Source: Lachnospiraceae bacterium
GTDB taxonomy: Bacteria; Bacillota; Clostridia; Lachnospirales; Lachnospiraceae
Assembly (NCBI GenBank): GCA_024403455.1
Contig: JAKSRR010000004.1
Coordinates: 53,298 to 117,297 of the forward strand
Length of the DNA stretch: 64,000 bases
Direction of reading: 5' to 3'
Of this stretch, positions 51,286-60,303 are shown piece after piece; position 1 is the stretch's first letter, and the number at the start of each line of letters is the position of its first letter. The notes below the pieces were generated by a model. That model ran no database searches. It saw only the letters and a program-made list of their open reading frames with translations, and had not been told where the DNA came from. The position numbers were made by a program, and so were the translations under genes.

Positions 51286-52083
51286 ATGAACTGTCCCAGC
51301 TGTGGATCACCAATTAGTGATGACGCAAAATTCTGTACCATCTGTGGAGCATCTATTCCTGCAGGCACTGCGGCACCTGTGAATAATGCAATGCCCGCCA
51401 ACAATGGTACTCCCATGATGCAACCTATGAATAACGGCATGCCCATGATGCAGCAGAACCAGGGCTACAATCCCGGTATGAATCAAAGCTTCCAGCAGAA
51501 TGCGCCTATGAACAATGGCATGGACAACATGGCCATGGGCTTCAATGGTTCCTGGAACAACAATTCCTATGCAGGTACCACGGGAAGCTTTATCAACGAG
51601 GGCGAAGTTGTCGTTGCTTCCATGCGTAATGGCATTGGCTCTAATATTTTATCCGGTGAAGGCATTATGAACGAGGACTGTATCCTCACCAACGAGAGAA
51701 TTTATTACAATGCACGTCGCGGCATTGTTTCTGTTACCTCTGTGAATGAACGTGTAGATATCAAAGATGTGACTGGCACCAAGATTGTTACCTTTGCTAA
51801 CTGGTGGTTTGTGATCTTGTCCGTTATCTTCTTTATTGCAGGTCTTGCTTTAATCGGTCCTATGGATGGATGGTCCTGTGCGGTTTTCCTACCTATCGCA
51901 CTCATTGAACTTATTGTTTTCTTCTTAACCAAAAAGAAGCATATCTTTATTGAATATGCCGGCGGCAATATGCACTTTAGCGTTAAGAAATTTTCCTTTG
52001 CCAATGTTCAAAACTTCCAGAGTGAAATTTATCGTCAGAAGACTAAGTTAGAAAAAGCAGCAAAAGAAAACAAAGATAAATAA
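51286..52083 (+). CDS. Zinc-ribbon membrane protein with low-complexity Asn/Met linker and PH-like domain
   Basis: A 265-aa protein. Residues 1-24 are a zinc ribbon (CPSCGSP...FCTICGAS). Residues 25-100 form a striking Asn/Met/Gly/Gln-Pro low-complexity linker (repeated MNNGMPMMQ, PMNNGM). Residues 105-165 (EGEVVVASMRNGIGSNILSGEGIMNEDCILTNERIYYNARRG) look like the first half of a bacterial PH/GRAM-type domain. It is interrupted by two membrane helices (FVILSVIFFIAGLALIG and SCAVFLPIALIELIVFFL). The domain resumes with IFIEYAGGNMHFSVKKFSFANVQNFQ. GGAGGAAAC precedes the ATG. Function is unknown. A terminator follows. Confidence 0.88.
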   Translation: MNCPSCGSPISDDAKFCTICGASIPAGTAAPVNNAMPANNGTPMMQPMNNGMPMMQQNQGYNPGMNQSFQQNAPMNNGMDNMAMGFNGSWNNNSYAGTTGSFINEGEVVVASMRNGIGSNILSGEGIMNEDCILTNERIYYNARRGIVSVTSVNERVDIKDVTGTKIVTFANWWFVILSVIFFIAGLALIGPMDGWSCAVFLPIALIELIVFFLTKKKHIFIEYAGGNMHFSVKKFSFANVQNFQSEIYRQKTKLEKAAKENKDK

Positions 52084-52095
52084 AAAGCAAAATTA

Positions 52096-52125
52096 GGGGC
52101 TGCACACAGCAGCCCCTTTTTCTTT
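52096..52125 (+). terminator. Terminator after the zinc-ribbon gene
   Basis: GGGGCTG and CAGCCCC form a 7-bp GC stem followed by TTTTTCTTT on the plus strand, 13 nt after the stop. Confidence 0.9.
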
Positions 52126-52209
52126 CTAATTCACAGACGAATTCGCCTATTCTATATTTTCAATTCCTACAATAATTATCCTAATCTCCTACCAAATAGA
52201 AACAAAGAA

Positions 52210-53463
52210 TTAATCCTGCATAAACACATCTTCTACTGCATTCTCATGGAACATTCTACGCATTGCATAATAATGCTCATTTGCTCTCCATCCCTGATCG
52301 ATGGATCCTTCTCCTTCGCTTACAATAATGGTATTCGGATAGGCAGCGCGAAGTGCCGACACCTGTGATGCTGGAATGTAGGTATGCTCCATCCACAAGC
52401 GCACCAGCCGTGGGTGGTTATAAAGTGGTCCTGCATCATAGATTGGATTATAACTAATATTTAAATCCATGAGTTTAGGCATATTATTTAAAAAGCTAAT
52501 ATCAGAAACCGCATTGCTAAAGAATTCCAGATAACGCATTTCCGTCAAATTACTGAGGACAGACAAATCATCTAGGTGGTGTAGTGAACCATCAGGTCTT
52601 TTATAAACCACATTGTCTACTAGAATAAGTACGCGAAGGTTCGTAAGCTTTTCTAAGAAGCTCAGATCATTGACATAATTATGCCCTAAATCGAGAGCCA
52701 ATAAATCCTTGCAGTATTTCAAATATTTTGCATCCTCATTCTGCATATAGAAATCATCTGCACAGGTTTTATCAGAGGTAAAAGCAACAATATCCGTACG
52801 AAAATCCCAATGTTCCAGATGCACTTCCCAAATAATACGCAGATCCTCATGGCGATCACAGATGGCCGCCATCTCATCATTGGTATATCCACAGTTACAC
52901 ATCTCTATGCTTTCCAAATTAGGAAACAACGATATAAATGTATCAAAATCAAATCCGTCCATTTCAGCAAGAGGCATCTCACTTACCATAATCTCTGCTG
53001 TATCGCAAGGAATCACCAATTCCCCTAAAGGTACGTTATATAAAAATGAAACATCCTGTCCCTGTGTCAGTTGCAAAATGTCCGCTATTTCCTCATAGGT
53101 TAGCGCGTGGCCCATCAAATCCACCTCTGCACCTTCCGGCTGCCCACCAATATACGCAAGCACTTCTCCATAGGTCTGATCAATGGGACGTCCTTTTACA
53201 GGCATCGCTCTAGATAAATCGCATGCAGACGCCTCTGCATCTATCATAATATGCGGTTCTTCAGGCTCTGTTTCCTGCTCAGGTTCTACTTCGTTTTCCG
53301 AGACAATACCCTCGGTGACCTCTTGTTCCTGACCTTCCATGTTGTCTGCAGTCTCAGGAGATTTTCCCCCAAAAGAGCAGCCTGCTAACCCCAGAAAACA
53401 AAGGGCACTCCCCAGGGAGATGCTCCATTTATTTTTTATTTTCTTACACATTCTACTTTTCAT
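52210..53463 (-). CDS. Leucine-rich-repeat lipoprotein
   Basis: A 417-aa exported lipoprotein. A lysine-rich n-region, hydrophobic core and lipobox LAGC (Cys at about residue 29) mark signal peptidase II processing. An acidic low-complexity stretch (EQEVTEGIVSENEVEPEQETEPEEP) follows as a surface linker. The body has LRR-like units: LLALDLGHNYVNDLSFLEKLTNLRVLILVDN, LSVLSNLTEMRYLEFFSNAVSDISFLNNMPKLMDLNISYNPIYDAGPLYNHPRLVRLWMEHT. Such proteins usually mediate binding at the cell surface. The ligand is unknown. It is divergent from queT. Confidence 0.9.
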   Translation of the reverse strand: MKSRMCKKIKNKWSISLGSALCFLGLAGCSFGGKSPETADNMEGQEQEVTEGIVSENEVEPEQETEPEEPHIMIDAEASACDLSRAMPVKGRPIDQTYGEVLAYIGGQPEGAEVDLMGHALTYEEIADILQLTQGQDVSFLYNVPLGELVIPCDTAEIMVSEMPLAEMDGFDFDTFISLFPNLESIEMCNCGYTNDEMAAICDRHEDLRIIWEVHLEHWDFRTDIVAFTSDKTCADDFYMQNEDAKYLKYCKDLLALDLGHNYVNDLSFLEKLTNLRVLILVDNVVYKRPDGSLHHLDDLSVLSNLTEMRYLEFFSNAVSDISFLNNMPKLMDLNISYNPIYDAGPLYNHPRLVRLWMEHTYIPASQVSALRAAYPNTIIVSEGEGSIDQGWRANEHYYAMRRMFHENAVEDVFMQD

Positions 53464-53489
53464 TCAATCTACACTCTTACAAATTCAGC

Positions 53490-53517
53490 TTGCATTCTGC
53501 AAAACTTATGTTATAAT
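53490..53517 (+). promoter_or_regulatory. Promoter of queT
   Basis: TTGCAT (53490-53495) and TATAAT (53512-53517) are 16 nt apart. The leader of about 65 nt contains a GTCTGA/TCAGAC hairpin and a second TGTCTG/CCAGACA pairing before AGGAGG. No match to known preQ1 riboswitch consensus was recognised. Confidence 0.7.
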
Positions 53518-53589
53518 CCCTATGTCTGAACATCAGACTGTCTGTTCGAAAATCCATCCAGACATTAAACAAATACTAGGAGGAAAAAT

Positions 53590-54102
53590 ATGAATACAAA
53601 GTCAAAAGCCCTGGCAATCGCTCAGGCCGGCATTATCGCCGCACTCTACGTCGCACTCACCTTTTTAGCAAACGCATTTGGTTTAGCTAACTATGCTATT
53701 CAAATTCGCTTTTCCGAAGCACTGACCATTCTGCCAATTTTTACACCAGCAGCCATTCCTGGTCTCTTCATCGGTTGTCTGCTTAGCAACATTTTAACTG
53801 GATGCATTCTTTTAGATGTCATCTGTGGTTCACTAACCACTCTGATTGCTGCTGTGTTCACTTATCTTATCGGCAGAACCGCTTTTAAGTATAAGCACTT
53901 CCTTGCACCCCTGCCACCTATCATTGGAAACACCATCGTCGTTCCCTTAGTACTTGCCTTTGGCAACAAGTTAGAAGGAGCCATCTGGTACTTCGCACTG
54001 ACGGTATGTGCTGGTGAAATCATTTCCTGCGGCATTCTTGGTGTTCTCTTATATCTTGCACTCCGCAAAAAAGCCTACAAGATTTTTGGCACAAAACAGT
54101 AG
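53590..54102 (+). CDS. queT: QueT-type ECF S-component (queuosine precursor transporter)
   Basis: A 170-aa integral membrane protein with about 5-6 helices. It matches QueT: AQAGIIAALYVALTFLANAFGLANYAIQIRFSEALTILPIFTPAAIPGLFIGCLLSNILTGCILLDVICGSLTTLIAA. The conserved RFSEAL and SNILTG elements are present. It would bind preQ1/preQ0-type precursors and be energised by the shared ECF module. AGGAGG lies seven nt before the ATG. A strong hairpin follows the gene. Identification rests on motif memory but is consistent along the whole length. Confidence 0.88.
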   Translation: MNTKSKALAIAQAGIIAALYVALTFLANAFGLANYAIQIRFSEALTILPIFTPAAIPGLFIGCLLSNILTGCILLDVICGSLTTLIAAVFTYLIGRTAFKYKHFLAPLPPIIGNTIVVPLVLAFGNKLEGAIWYFALTVCAGEIISCGILGVLLYLALRKKAYKIFGTKQ

Positions 54103-54131
54103 AACCTTTCCCCAGAGGTTATCATAGAGTA

Positions 54132-54176
54132 GGGACGGGCAACGGTAGCTTTTCGCTCCGTTGTCCGTCCCTCATT
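54132..54176. terminator. Long GGGACGG/CCGTCCC hairpin between queT and the 68-aa gene
   Basis: GGGACGGGCAACGGTAGC pairs with GCTCCGTTGTCCGTCCC, about 15-17 bp with small mismatches and a TTTTC loop. On the plus strand CTCATTTTAT follows. It can terminate queT, and lies within 10 nt of the convergent gene's stop. The GGGACGG ends resemble a word also seen at 49113. Confidence 0.8.
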
Positions 54177-54383
54177 TTATGGAATCGAATCTTCTGTAGC
54201 ATCCTGTCCCCAATAATCATACAAACCAGTTTCCTCCGGCGAAGCATACTTCGGTTCCAGGCTTTCTTCCATCTCTCGTTCAATCTTCTCGTAAGCCTTT
54301 GAGAGATTTCCCAAAGCCGCAAAAGGCGCAAACTGCTTTGCTCTAGACTCCATGCTCATCTTATGGGCCGGTCGCTTAGGCAT
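54177..54383 (-). CDS. Conserved small protein, 68 aa
   Basis: A 68-aa protein (MPKRPAHKMSMESRAKQFAPFAALGNLSKAYEKIEREMEESL...). The RAKQFAPFAALGNLSKAYEK core resembles a small conserved protein that I recall from clostridia next to Y-family DNA polymerase genes; no polymerase is present here. GGGAAGGATAG precedes the ATG. The protein is soluble and helical, with a Glu-rich tail. Function is unknown. Confidence 0.75.
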   Translation of the reverse strand: MPKRPAHKMSMESRAKQFAPFAALGNLSKAYEKIEREMEESLEPKYASPEETGLYDYWGQDATEDSIP

Positions 54384-54423
54384 ACTTCTATCCTTCCCTC
54401 TGCATTTACTATCAGGATACTAT

Positions 54424-54855
54424 CTACATAGTTTCAGAGTTTTTCTCATCACAATACTTACAACGATATACTTCCTTCTTCGCATCTGCTAAATAAAAGA
54501 TATGAGGAAGTTCCTGCTCAATGGATGTAATGCAGCGAGGATTCTTGCACTTCATAATACCTGTAATTTCCTGTGGAAGCACCAATTCCTTCTTTGCTAC
54601 AATCTCTCCATTCTGAATCATGTTTACAGTAATGGTATGATCAATAACTGCCAACACGTCCATATCCATTTCTTCAATGGCGCATTCAACCTTAATAATA
54701 TCTTTCTTGCCAAGCTTATTGCTTTTTGCATTTTTGATAATAGCTACGGTGCAGTCCTTTTTGCCAAGTCCTAAATGATAATAGATTGACATACTCTTTC
54801 CTGCGGGAATATGGTCAAGCACGTAGCCTTCTTCAATTTGTCCAACGTTTAACAT
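54424..54855 (-). CDS. pyrI: Aspartate carbamoyltransferase regulatory subunit
   Basis: A 143-aa subunit that binds nucleotides and confers allostery on ATCase. The N-terminal allosteric domain (EEGYVLDHIPAGKSMSIYYHLGLGKKDCTVAIIKNAKSNKLGKKDIIKVE) precedes the zinc domain, with four cysteines in CKNPRCITSIEQELPHIF...YRCKYC. Length is typical. AAGGAGAA precedes the ATG. It lies 14 nt after pyrB, giving a pyrBI operon; presence of PyrI implies a B-type, CTP/ATP-regulated ATCase. Confidence 0.96.
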   Translation of the reverse strand: MLNVGQIEEGYVLDHIPAGKSMSIYYHLGLGKKDCTVAIIKNAKSNKLGKKDIIKVECAIEEMDMDVLAVIDHTITVNMIQNGEIVAKKELVLPQEITGIMKCKNPRCITSIEQELPHIFYLADAKKEVYRCKYCDEKNSETM

Positions 54856-54869
54856 GTAATTCTCCTTTT

Positions 54870-55784
54870 CTATGCCAGCTCAAGTAGGGTTAGGATAAGT
54901 GCCATTCTTACATAACGGCCATACAGAACCTGCTTGAAGTAAACCGCTCTAGGATCTTCATCCACTTCAACCGAAATCTCATTAACGCGAGGAAGGGGAT
55001 GCAATACCAGCATATCTTCCTTTGCCAGTGCCATCTTTTCCTTGTTCAAAATATAGAAATCTTTCAAACGTACATAGTCTTCCTCATTAAAGAAACGTTC
55101 TCTCTGTACGCGAGTCATATAAAGCAAATCCAGCGATGGCATAGCATCTTCCAAACTGGTAACCTCTTCAAAACTTGCGCCTTCCTCTACCAACTTTTCT
55201 CGAATATAGCTGGGAAGTTTTAATTCCTCTGGTGAGATAAAGATAAACTTAACACCTTCATAACGAAGCAATGCGTTGATTAAAGAATGTACGGTTCTAC
55301 CAAATTTTAAATCTCCACAGAGACCAATGGTAAAGTTACCAAGACGTCCTTTTAAGGAGCGGATGGTTAACAAATCCGTTAGGGTCTGGGTAGGATGCTG
55401 ATGACCGCCATCACCGGCGTTGATTACCGGTACAGAAGCCTTCGTTGACGCAACCATAGGTGCACCCTCTTTAGGATGACGCATTGCACAAATATCTGCA
55501 TACGCACTAATCATACGAATGGTATCAGACACACTCTCACCTTTTGCTGCAGAAGATGATTTCGCATCAGAAAAACCAAGCACCTTTCCGCCAAGCTTAA
55601 TCATGGCACTTTCAAAAGAAAGTCTGGTTCTTGTACTAGGCTCATAGAAACAGGTTGCTAAAATCTTGCCATCACATTTATGGGCATAGGCGGCCTCCTT
55701 CCTTTCAATCTCTCCAGCCAAATCAAACAGCTTATCCAGCTCTTCCACCGTGAAATCCAGCGGGCTCATCAGATGTCGTAACAT
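54870..55784 (-). CDS. pyrB: Aspartate carbamoyltransferase catalytic subunit
   Basis: A 304-aa enzyme joining carbamoyl phosphate and aspartate in pyrimidine synthesis. Conserved sites: carbamoyl-phosphate loop [16 protein letters not shown], the lysine loop [47 protein letters not shown], and [10 protein letters not shown] plus [11 protein letters not shown] for aspartate. AAAGGGAG precedes the ATG. A terminator-like hairpin ends 32 nt upstream. It belongs to the nitroreductase transcript but could also act as an attenuator on readthrough into pyrBI. Confidence 0.97.
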   Translation of the reverse strand: MLRHLMSPLDFTVEELDKLFDLAGEIERKEAAYAHKCDGKILATCFYEPSTRTRLSFESAMIKLGGKVLGFSDAKSSSAAKGESVSDTIRMISAYADICAMRHPKEGAPMVASTKASVPVINAGDGGHQHPTQTLTDLLTIRSLKGRLGNFTIGLCGDLKFGRTVHSLINALLRYEGVKFIFISPEELKLPSYIREKLVEEGASFEEVTSLEDAMPSLDLLYMTRVQRERFFNEEDYVRLKDFYILNKEKMALAKEDMLVLHPLPRVNEISVEVDEDPRAVYFKQVLYGRYVRMALILTLLELA

Positions 55785-55815
55785 GTTTTACTCCCTTTCT
55801 CTTTGAAAACTTCTC

Positions 55816-55843
55816 AAAAAAAGTGGGGAGAATACTCTCCCCA
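55816..55843 (-). terminator. Terminator between the nitroreductase gene and pyrB
   Basis: TGGGGAGA and TCTCCCCA form an 8-bp stem, followed by a C and a run of seven T on the minus strand. It lies 6 nt after the nitroreductase stop and about 30 nt before the pyrB start. Confidence 0.9.
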
Positions 55844-55848
55844 GAAAA

Positions 55849-56385
55849 TTAAATAATAGTTAGCAGGTCTTCCACTGCTTTTCTCTTTGGTGCAACTGGT
55901 TCTTCATCTGGATAACCAATAGGCACTACTGCAATAAGTTCGCGATCTTCAGGAAGATTAAGAACATCTCCTGCGTCAGGATCAACAAGCCCCATGATTA
56001 CAGTTCCAAGGCCATGTTCATAAGCTGCAAGACAGAATGTCTGGGTTGCTACACCAGCATCAAACATGGTCCAACGATCTTCACGAACAGTACTGAAAGA
56101 ACCATCTCTTTCATAACCACTACGATTCTTCATAGCGACTACACAACAAACAGCAGGCGCACTCTTCATAATCTCACCATTACCTGCCCAAAGCTTAGTA
56201 TGAGCAGCGAGTTCTGCTTTCTTTGCCTCATCCTTGATAATATAGTAACGGGCAATCTGGGAATGCTTCCAGCTAGGTGCATAGGACGCTTCCAAAACGA
56301 TCTCACGAAGTACATCATCACTAACAGCATCGCTCTTAAACTTGCGGATACTACGTCTTCCCATAATACACTCTTTTGCGTTCAT
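55849..56385 (-). CDS. Nitroreductase family protein
   Basis: An FMN-dependent oxidoreductase of about 178 aa. It begins MNAKECIMGRRSIRKFKSDAV, with the FMN-phosphate-binding RRSIRKF. ASYAPSWKHSQIARYYII and the C-terminal GLGTVIMGLVDPDAGDVLNLPEDRELIAVVPIGYPDE are standard family blocks. The start is set at this ATG, with GGAGGG upstream; the 13-codon extension is unsupported. Physiological substrate is unknown. Confidence 0.93.
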   Translation of the reverse strand: MNAKECIMGRRSIRKFKSDAVSDDVLREIVLEASYAPSWKHSQIARYYIIKDEAKKAELAAHTKLWAGNGEIMKSAPAVCCVVAMKNRSGYERDGSFSTVREDRWTMFDAGVATQTFCLAAYEHGLGTVIMGLVDPDAGDVLNLPEDRELIAVVPIGYPDEEPVAPKRKAVEDLLTII

Positions 56386-56534
56386 GTGATTACCCTCCAA
56401 ATCTAATATTTTCAAACATTTCAACCACTATATATGGTGGATTTTCGCCTTTCTTATGATACCACAGCACGGGGTATGCCGCAAGGAAAAAGCGCCCTCC
56501 TTCTCTCCCCTTTTTAAGGTGGTATAATGAAGTT

Positions 56535-57509
56535 ATGATGCAGATACCTATTTTATCGTTAGCCCCCATGGAGGGCATTACAACCTATATCTTTCGAAAC
56601 GCGCTGCAGAAGTACTATGGCGGCGTAGATGAGTATTTCAGTCCCTTTATTTCCGCCCACAAGAATAAAAATTTGAGCAATAAAGAACTGCGTGATATTC
56701 TCCCAGAGAACAATGCGACGCTTACACTCATTCCACAAATTCTCTGTGGAAACGCAGAGGACTTTTTAAATACTGCTTCTCAGATAGCTATGCTAGGTTA
56801 TCAGCATATCAACTTAAACTTTGGTTGCCCCTCCGGCACCGTAACCAGCAAAGGAAAAGGGTCCGGAATTCTGCAGGATCCCCATGCAATGGAGCAAATA
56901 TTAGATAAAATTTTCTCTTCCACAAATCTTTCCATCTCTATCAAAACAAGACTTGGATTTGACTTCTACGAGGAGTGGGAGGATCTCCTTGCCGTCTACA
57001 AAAAGTTTCCTTTAAAGGAACTTATCATTCACGCCAGAGTCCGAGAAGACTATTACAAAGGAACCGCAAAATATATCTATGTCAAAGAGACACTGGACGG
57101 AGCTCAGGACTTATTCCCAATTACTTACAACGGAGACATCTTTTCAGCAGGAGATGCATTCCACTTTATAGAGGAACTTCCTGGTATTCACGGCCTCATG
57201 ATGGGACGAGGATTTATTACGAACCCTGCTCTTGCAAAAGAAATCAGAAATCACTCTTCCAGTGCAGATGCTAGCACATTCTGCCATAGTCTTGAAACCT
57301 TTAAAGCGTTCCACCACGAAATTGTCGAAAACTACATGGCATTTCTGAAGGACGATCGCAATACCTTATTTAAAATCAAAGAGCTTTGGCCTTATATGGC
57401 AACATTGTTCCCCGATTCCCAGAAACTGTTAAAACAGATTGTTAAATGCGGAACAGTAAGAGAATATCTAGGTATTCTAAATAGTCTTCCTCCTTTTCAG
57501 AACCAATGA
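56535..57509 (+). CDS. dus: tRNA-dihydrouridine synthase
   Basis: A 324-aa flavoenzyme reducing uridines in tRNA D-loops. It opens LSLAPMEGITTYIFRNAL, the usual FMN-barrel start, so the ATG at 56535 or 56538 must be correct. The catalytic Cys is in INLNFGCPSGTVTSKGKGSGIL. SISIKTRLGF, LIIHARVREDYYKGTAKY, ITYNGDIFS and HGLMMGRGFITNPAL are further family blocks. TATAAT (56523-56528) is only 6 nt from the ATG, so the transcript may be leaderless. The alternative ribosome site, AAGGTGG, is 12 nt away. Confidence 0.94.
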   Translation: MMQIPILSLAPMEGITTYIFRNALQKYYGGVDEYFSPFISAHKNKNLSNKELRDILPENNATLTLIPQILCGNAEDFLNTASQIAMLGYQHINLNFGCPSGTVTSKGKGSGILQDPHAMEQILDKIFSSTNLSISIKTRLGFDFYEEWEDLLAVYKKFPLKELIIHARVREDYYKGTAKYIYVKETLDGAQDLFPITYNGDIFSAGDAFHFIEELPGIHGLMMGRGFITNPALAKEIRNHSSSADASTFCHSLETFKAFHHEIVENYMAFLKDDRNTLFKIKELWPYMATLFPDSQKLLKQIVKCGTVREYLGILNSLPPFQNQ

Positions 57510-57533
57510 TATCTGTTGGATTAGCATGCTAGC

Positions 57534-60299
57534 TCATACCAGAATAAAAGCAAAGCTTCCTCCGCTCTTTTCCTTCTTAACAATAACCTGCGTATCAATC
57601 TTATTCTTTAGTTCTGCCACATGTGAAATAATACCCACAAGTCGATTTCCTTCTGTAAGGCTTGCAAGTGCCTTGTATGCCTGGTCCAAAGAATCTGAGT
57701 CAAGCGACCCAAAACCCTCATCAACAAACATCGTATCAATATGAATGCCACCAGCAGATGACTGCACTTCATCCGATAAACCAAGCGCAAGTGATAACGA
57801 TGCCATGAAAGATTCACCACCTGACAATGTCTTTACGCTACGCTCGGTTCCGTTGTAATGATCAATAACACTAAGTTCCAGACCGCTTTGGCTTTTTGCA
57901 CTCACTGCTTCCAGTTGTCTTTTTAATTCATATTGACCGCCTGACATTTTCATAAAGCGAAGGTTCGCCCGATTAATGATTCTGTCAAAATAGGTAGTCT
58001 GAATATATGTCTCCAGCATGATCTTCTCTTTTCCGCGGAGCTTACCATTCGCAGTATCCGCAAGCGCTGTCATCCACTGTAGCTGTTTCTCAGTTTCTGC
58101 TATTTTTCCAGCTTGACTTCTAATATTTTCTAGAACATCCTCGTTTCTATCGATACGTGAACCTACAATTCTGAGTGTTTCTATAACTTCGGCCTGTTTC
58201 TCCTCACACTCAGTCTTTCTACTTTTCTCTGCTTCTACATCGACCGCCTGCACACTTTCCAAGGTCTTTTTGCTGCTTTCAATTGCAGCCTTATAGGTAG
58301 CAATCTTCGTGCTAATCTCTTTTAATTCTTCATCAGCTTTGTCATAGTTTTCCTGAAGCACTTTGACTGACTGCTGCAGCTGTTCTCTCTGACCTTCCGC
58401 TTCTGTCTTATCAGAAATAGTGAGTGCTTTATGAAGCTCATCCATCTGCTTTTTATTCTCCGAAACAGCAGACTTTTTCCCAGACAACTGCTCTTTTATC
58501 AATGTAATTGCATTTTCTATCTCTTTTATTTTTTTATCCATTTCTGGAATTAATTTTTCTAACTTTTCTTTTCTAACAGCTCTCTCTTTTTCCTTTTTTA
58601 ATTGTTTTTCGATTTCTTTTTCTTTTAATAGTATTTCATTTTTGCACAGCAAAATATTCTCATCGATGCTAACAATGTCATCGGATGCCAATAATTTCTT
58701 AGCCAACTTCTTTACTTCTTCCGTTTTTATATCAACAGACTTCTTTATACTTGCAGCCTCTGTACTACTGTCATTGGCATCCTTTCTTGCCTTCTCTGCA
58801 TTTTTCTTTGCGATCTCAAGTTCCTTCTCACTGGGAACTTCAGCTGCGCGTTGTGCTTTCTCCGGATGCGACGTAGATCCACACACAGGGCACTTCTGAC
58901 CTTCCACTAAGGAAGAAGCAAGTATCCCCGCCTGTCCATCTCGAAATGCCTGTTCTTTTGCTTCATAGATGTGCTGCAGTCCCAAAAACAAGGCATTCTT
59001 TTCAGCATACTCTTTCTGCTTTTTTTCTAATGCCTCTTCTTCCGCCTTACGACCGTTATTTGCCGAAGCAAGATCTTCCAATGATTCTTTGATTTCATTA
59101 TTCTTACCAAACTCATGGTTCAGTTTTTCTATTGTTGCTCCAACATCTTGTATAGAAGCATGTTCTTCTTTGCTTTCTTGCAGTTTTCTTTCTTCCGAAT
59201 TTTTTTCTGCTTCTTTATCTGAAAGAAGAGCTGTTTGCCTTTCTATCTCCTCTTCCCCCAAAGCAATAGCATGCTGTAAATTTTCAACCTTCACACACTT
59301 GTCTATTTCTTCATCCAGCGCTGCAATTCTCTTTGTTAACTCATCCTTTTTCTCAAGTTCCTTCTTCGCTTCGTCAAAGCTAGCCTTTATTCTTTTTTCC
59401 TCTGGGACTGCCTGCTTCAGTTTTTCCTCTGCTGCCTCTAGAGTCTCCTTTGCTTTGTTTGCAGTTTCAGCCGCACCAATTCCTGCATTGATATTTTCAA
59501 GGTCCTGATTTATCCTTGCTAATTCTGCAGCTTCCTTTTCACGAATGTCCTTATCCTGACAGATGATTTCTTCTATCAGCACAAGAATATCCTCTGTGAT
59601 AAATTCACCTTTTTTTGCCTTCTCAACAGATAAAGCAAGAACATCATTCTCATCCACGCTAATATCATTAATATATTGACTTACACTTTTCTTTCCATCT
59701 TCAACCTTACTTCCTATCTCTTTTCTTTTCACTTCAAGAGAGTTCTGCAATTTCTGATAATAGGAGGTTTTAAAAAGATCCCTGAATATTTCCTGACGCT
59801 GTTTTGTATCTGCAAGTAAAAGTTTCTTAAAATCTCCTTGGGCTATCATGGCAATCTGAGAGAACTGGTCACGATTCACGCCGAGAAGATTCTCTACAGC
59901 AGTGGTAACATCTTTTAGCTTCGTTATCGGTTTACCATCCGGAAGATACAAACAAGCATTCGCTACCTGTTTGGTAAATCCTTCTCCTCGCTTTGCCGGT
60001 CTTTCATATTCAGGATTCCTTACTACACGATATTCTTTCCCATTATGCAAAAATGTCAGGTCAATTTCTGTTGGCGTATCCGCAGAAGCATATTTCGACC
60101 GAAGCATAGAACTATCTCTGCTTTCGCCACTGGGTTCGCCAAATAGCGCATAGCAAATAGCATCAAATATAGTGGTCTTCCCAGCCCCCGTATCTCCGGT
60201 AATCAAATATAAGCCCTTTGTTCCAAGGCTAGCCATAGGAATCACAGTTTCACCCGCATAAGGGCCAAATGCAGATATTCTTAAAGTCAATGGTCTCAT
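57534..60299 (-). CDS. sbcC: DNA repair exonuclease SbcCD, ATPase subunit SbcC
   Basis: A 921-aa SMC-like ATPase. N-terminal Walker A ITGDTGAGKTTIFDAICYALFG is followed by RDSSMLRSKYA and the Q-loop region. Long heptad coiled coils (about 180-440 and 490-740) flank the zinc hook EGQKCPVCGSTSHPE near the middle. The C-terminal half has the signature KTLSGGESFMASLSLALGLSDEVQ, Walker B DTMFVDEGFGSLD and the final switch region VGIISHVAELKN. With SbcD it opens hairpins and trims protein-blocked DNA ends. It starts 4 nt after sbcD, with GGGAGG upstream. Confidence 0.96.
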   Translation of the reverse strand: MRPLTLRISAFGPYAGETVIPMASLGTKGLYLITGDTGAGKTTIFDAICYALFGEPSGESRDSSMLRSKYASADTPTEIDLTFLHNGKEYRVVRNPEYERPAKRGEGFTKQVANACLYLPDGKPITKLKDVTTAVENLLGVNRDQFSQIAMIAQGDFKKLLLADTKQRQEIFRDLFKTSYYQKLQNSLEVKRKEIGSKVEDGKKSVSQYINDISVDENDVLALSVEKAKKGEFITEDILVLIEEIICQDKDIREKEAAELARINQDLENINAGIGAAETANKAKETLEAAEEKLKQAVPEEKRIKASFDEAKKELEKKDELTKRIAALDEEIDKCVKVENLQHAIALGEEEIERQTALLSDKEAEKNSEERKLQESKEEHASIQDVGATIEKLNHEFGKNNEIKESLEDLASANNGRKAEEEALEKKQKEYAEKNALFLGLQHIYEAKEQAFRDGQAGILASSLVEGQKCPVCGSTSHPEKAQRAAEVPSEKELEIAKKNAEKARKDANDSSTEAASIKKSVDIKTEEVKKLAKKLLASDDIVSIDENILLCKNEILLKEKEIEKQLKKEKERAVRKEKLEKLIPEMDKKIKEIENAITLIKEQLSGKKSAVSENKKQMDELHKALTISDKTEAEGQREQLQQSVKVLQENYDKADEELKEISTKIATYKAAIESSKKTLESVQAVDVEAEKSRKTECEEKQAEVIETLRIVGSRIDRNEDVLENIRSQAGKIAETEKQLQWMTALADTANGKLRGKEKIMLETYIQTTYFDRIINRANLRFMKMSGGQYELKRQLEAVSAKSQSGLELSVIDHYNGTERSVKTLSGGESFMASLSLALGLSDEVQSSAGGIHIDTMFVDEGFGSLDSDSLDQAYKALASLTEGNRLVGIISHVAELKNKIDTQVIVKKEKSGGSFAFILV

Positions 60300-60303
60300 C
60301 TAC

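Noticed and set aside
53518-53590. Known preQ1-I or preQ1-II riboswitch before queT
   Set aside because: Hairpins exist, but the conserved preQ1 aptamer words are not present; kept only as a possible new leader element.
58969-59508. 179-codon plus-strand frame opposite sbcC
   Set aside because: Ser-rich antisense shadow of the Glu/Lys-rich coiled coil of SbcC.
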